Below, piece after piece: positions 63,443 to 64,000 of a DNA stretch of 64,000 bases; the first letter of the stretch is position 1, and every line of letters begins with the position of its first letter. The notes beneath the pieces are model-generated. The model did not search any database. It was not told the origin of the DNA and was given only the letters and a program-made list of their open reading frames with translations. The translations under genes and the position numbers were made by a program. Source of the stretch: an uncultured Bacteroidales bacterium (GTDB taxonomy: Bacteria > Bacteroidota > Bacteroidia > Bacteroidales > Paludibacteraceae); assembly GCA_900319645.1 (NCBI GenBank), contig ONPG01000021.1, positions 1 to 64,000 of the forward strand, read 5' to 3'.

Positions 63443-64000
63443 TTATTTTCTTTTGGCAGCCCAGATGAAATAGGCGATAAGGGCGATATAGGCGGCTATG
63501 CCCACAAGTTCGGCGGCAGAGGAACCTGCCCAAGCGGCGAGATACCAATCTGCTCCGCAGAACTTGACAATCGCCGAAACGACGCCCATCAGCGCACCTC
63601 CGGCGATGAAGCCCGAAGCAATCAAAGTACCTTTCTCCTGACGTGCTTGTGCTTTTTGCTCTGCCTCTTCTCCGTCGCTCTCTTTCTTTTTGCTGACAAG
63701 CCATGAAATAGCGCCACCGACTAACAGCGGCGTGTTCAGACTCAATGGAATGAACATTCCGAGTGCAAACGGCAGCACAGGTACGCCGAGCAAAGCGAGA
63801 ATGAGTGCCAATACCGCTCCTGCCAGATAGAGCATCCACGGAGCACCTTGACCGGACATGAGCGGCTCGATAACAGCTGCCATCGCATTGGCTTGCGGCG
63901 CTACCAAGGCGTTCTCGCCCACGAAGCCGTATGTCTTGTTGAGCACGATCATCACACCGCCCACCGTGGCTGCCGAAACCAGCGTGCCGAGGAATTTCCA
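63443..64000 (-). CDS. OPT-family oligopeptide transporter, C-terminal part (cut by window edge)
   Basis: The frame is open to the window edge; 185 codons are visible. Several membrane helices (WMLYLAGAVLALILALLG, PFALGMFIPLSLNTPLLVGG, GTLIASGFIAGGALMGVVS, GIAAYIALIAYFIW) and the segment FALGMFIPLSLNTPLLVGGAISW mark the last third of an OPT-type peptide or metal-chelate transporter. The charged loop with KKKESDGEE lies in the cytosol by the usual rule. It ends 45 nt before the aldolase start on the same strand. Confidence 0.85.
   Translation of the reverse strand, partial: WKFLGTLVSAATVGGVMIVLNKTYGFVGENALVAPQANAMAAVIEPLMSGQGAPWMLYLAGAVLALILALLGVPVLPFALGMFIPLSLNTPLLVGGAISWLVSKKKESDGEEAEQKAQARQEKGTLIASGFIAGGALMGVVSAIVKFCGADWYLAAWAGSSAAELVGIAAYIALIAYFIWAAKRK

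Overview
The window is a chromosomal segment of a Bacteroidales bacterium. Evidence: promoters of the Bacteroidota type (TTTG, about 20 nt, TAnnTTTG) sit in front of many genes; there is a SusC/SusD pair, a DUF4270 lipoprotein and a GldJ-like lipoprotein of the gliding/type IX secretion (T9SS) kind; and glycogen synthase lies divergent from panC. Most genes are moderately GC-rich. A family- or genus-level name cannot be given from the sequence alone.

Layout. (1) 1-1.6 kb: the end of an unidentified gene, tRNA-Pro(CGG) and an aldo/keto reductase. (2) 1.6-30.8 kb: a large polysaccharide utilization locus (PUL). A membrane-bound DUF6377-type regulator diverges from about 14 genes on the + strand: three secreted multidomain binding proteins, SusC, SusD, a surface lipoprotein, three GH16 enzymes, one GH128, a GPH/MFS sugar symporter, a large cytosolic GH94/GH149/GH161-like phosphorylase, a GH30 and a GH81. 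The set points to a beta-1,3-glucan (laminarin, fungal or cereal type), possibly with beta-1,6 branches (GH30). Extracellular GH81/GH16/GH128 enzymes would cut the glucan, SusCD would import the oligosaccharides, and the symporter and phosphorylase would allow energy-saving phosphorolysis in the cytosol. Secreted PUL proteins carry either a lipobox or a short shared C-terminal tag, never both.

(3) 31-39.6 kb: an AT-richer type II-C CRISPR-Cas island. cas9 (1529 aa), cas1 and an unassigned 151-aa gene form one operon. They are followed by 19 repeats of 46 nt with 18 internal spacers, then cas2 on the opposite strand, then a tracrRNA with its own promoter and terminator. The split cas2, the small cas1-linked gene with a possible BECR-type RNase fold, a terminal repeat broken by a 26-bp insertion, and an antisense promoter between the small gene and the array make this the most unusual part of the window.

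(4) 39.6-64 kb: mostly housekeeping genes (metG, cdaA, folP, gldJ-like, gcvH, a glycogen synthase-like gene, panC, pdxB), a TonB-dependent receptor, an MscS-type channel, an AraC/TPR regulator, a CoA transferase, class II aldolase and the end of an OPT transporter, with several lineage-specific lipoproteins.

Several families of short repeats are scattered through the window. They lie between genes, directly in front of start codons and, most strikingly, in frame inside PUL and TonB-receptor genes.
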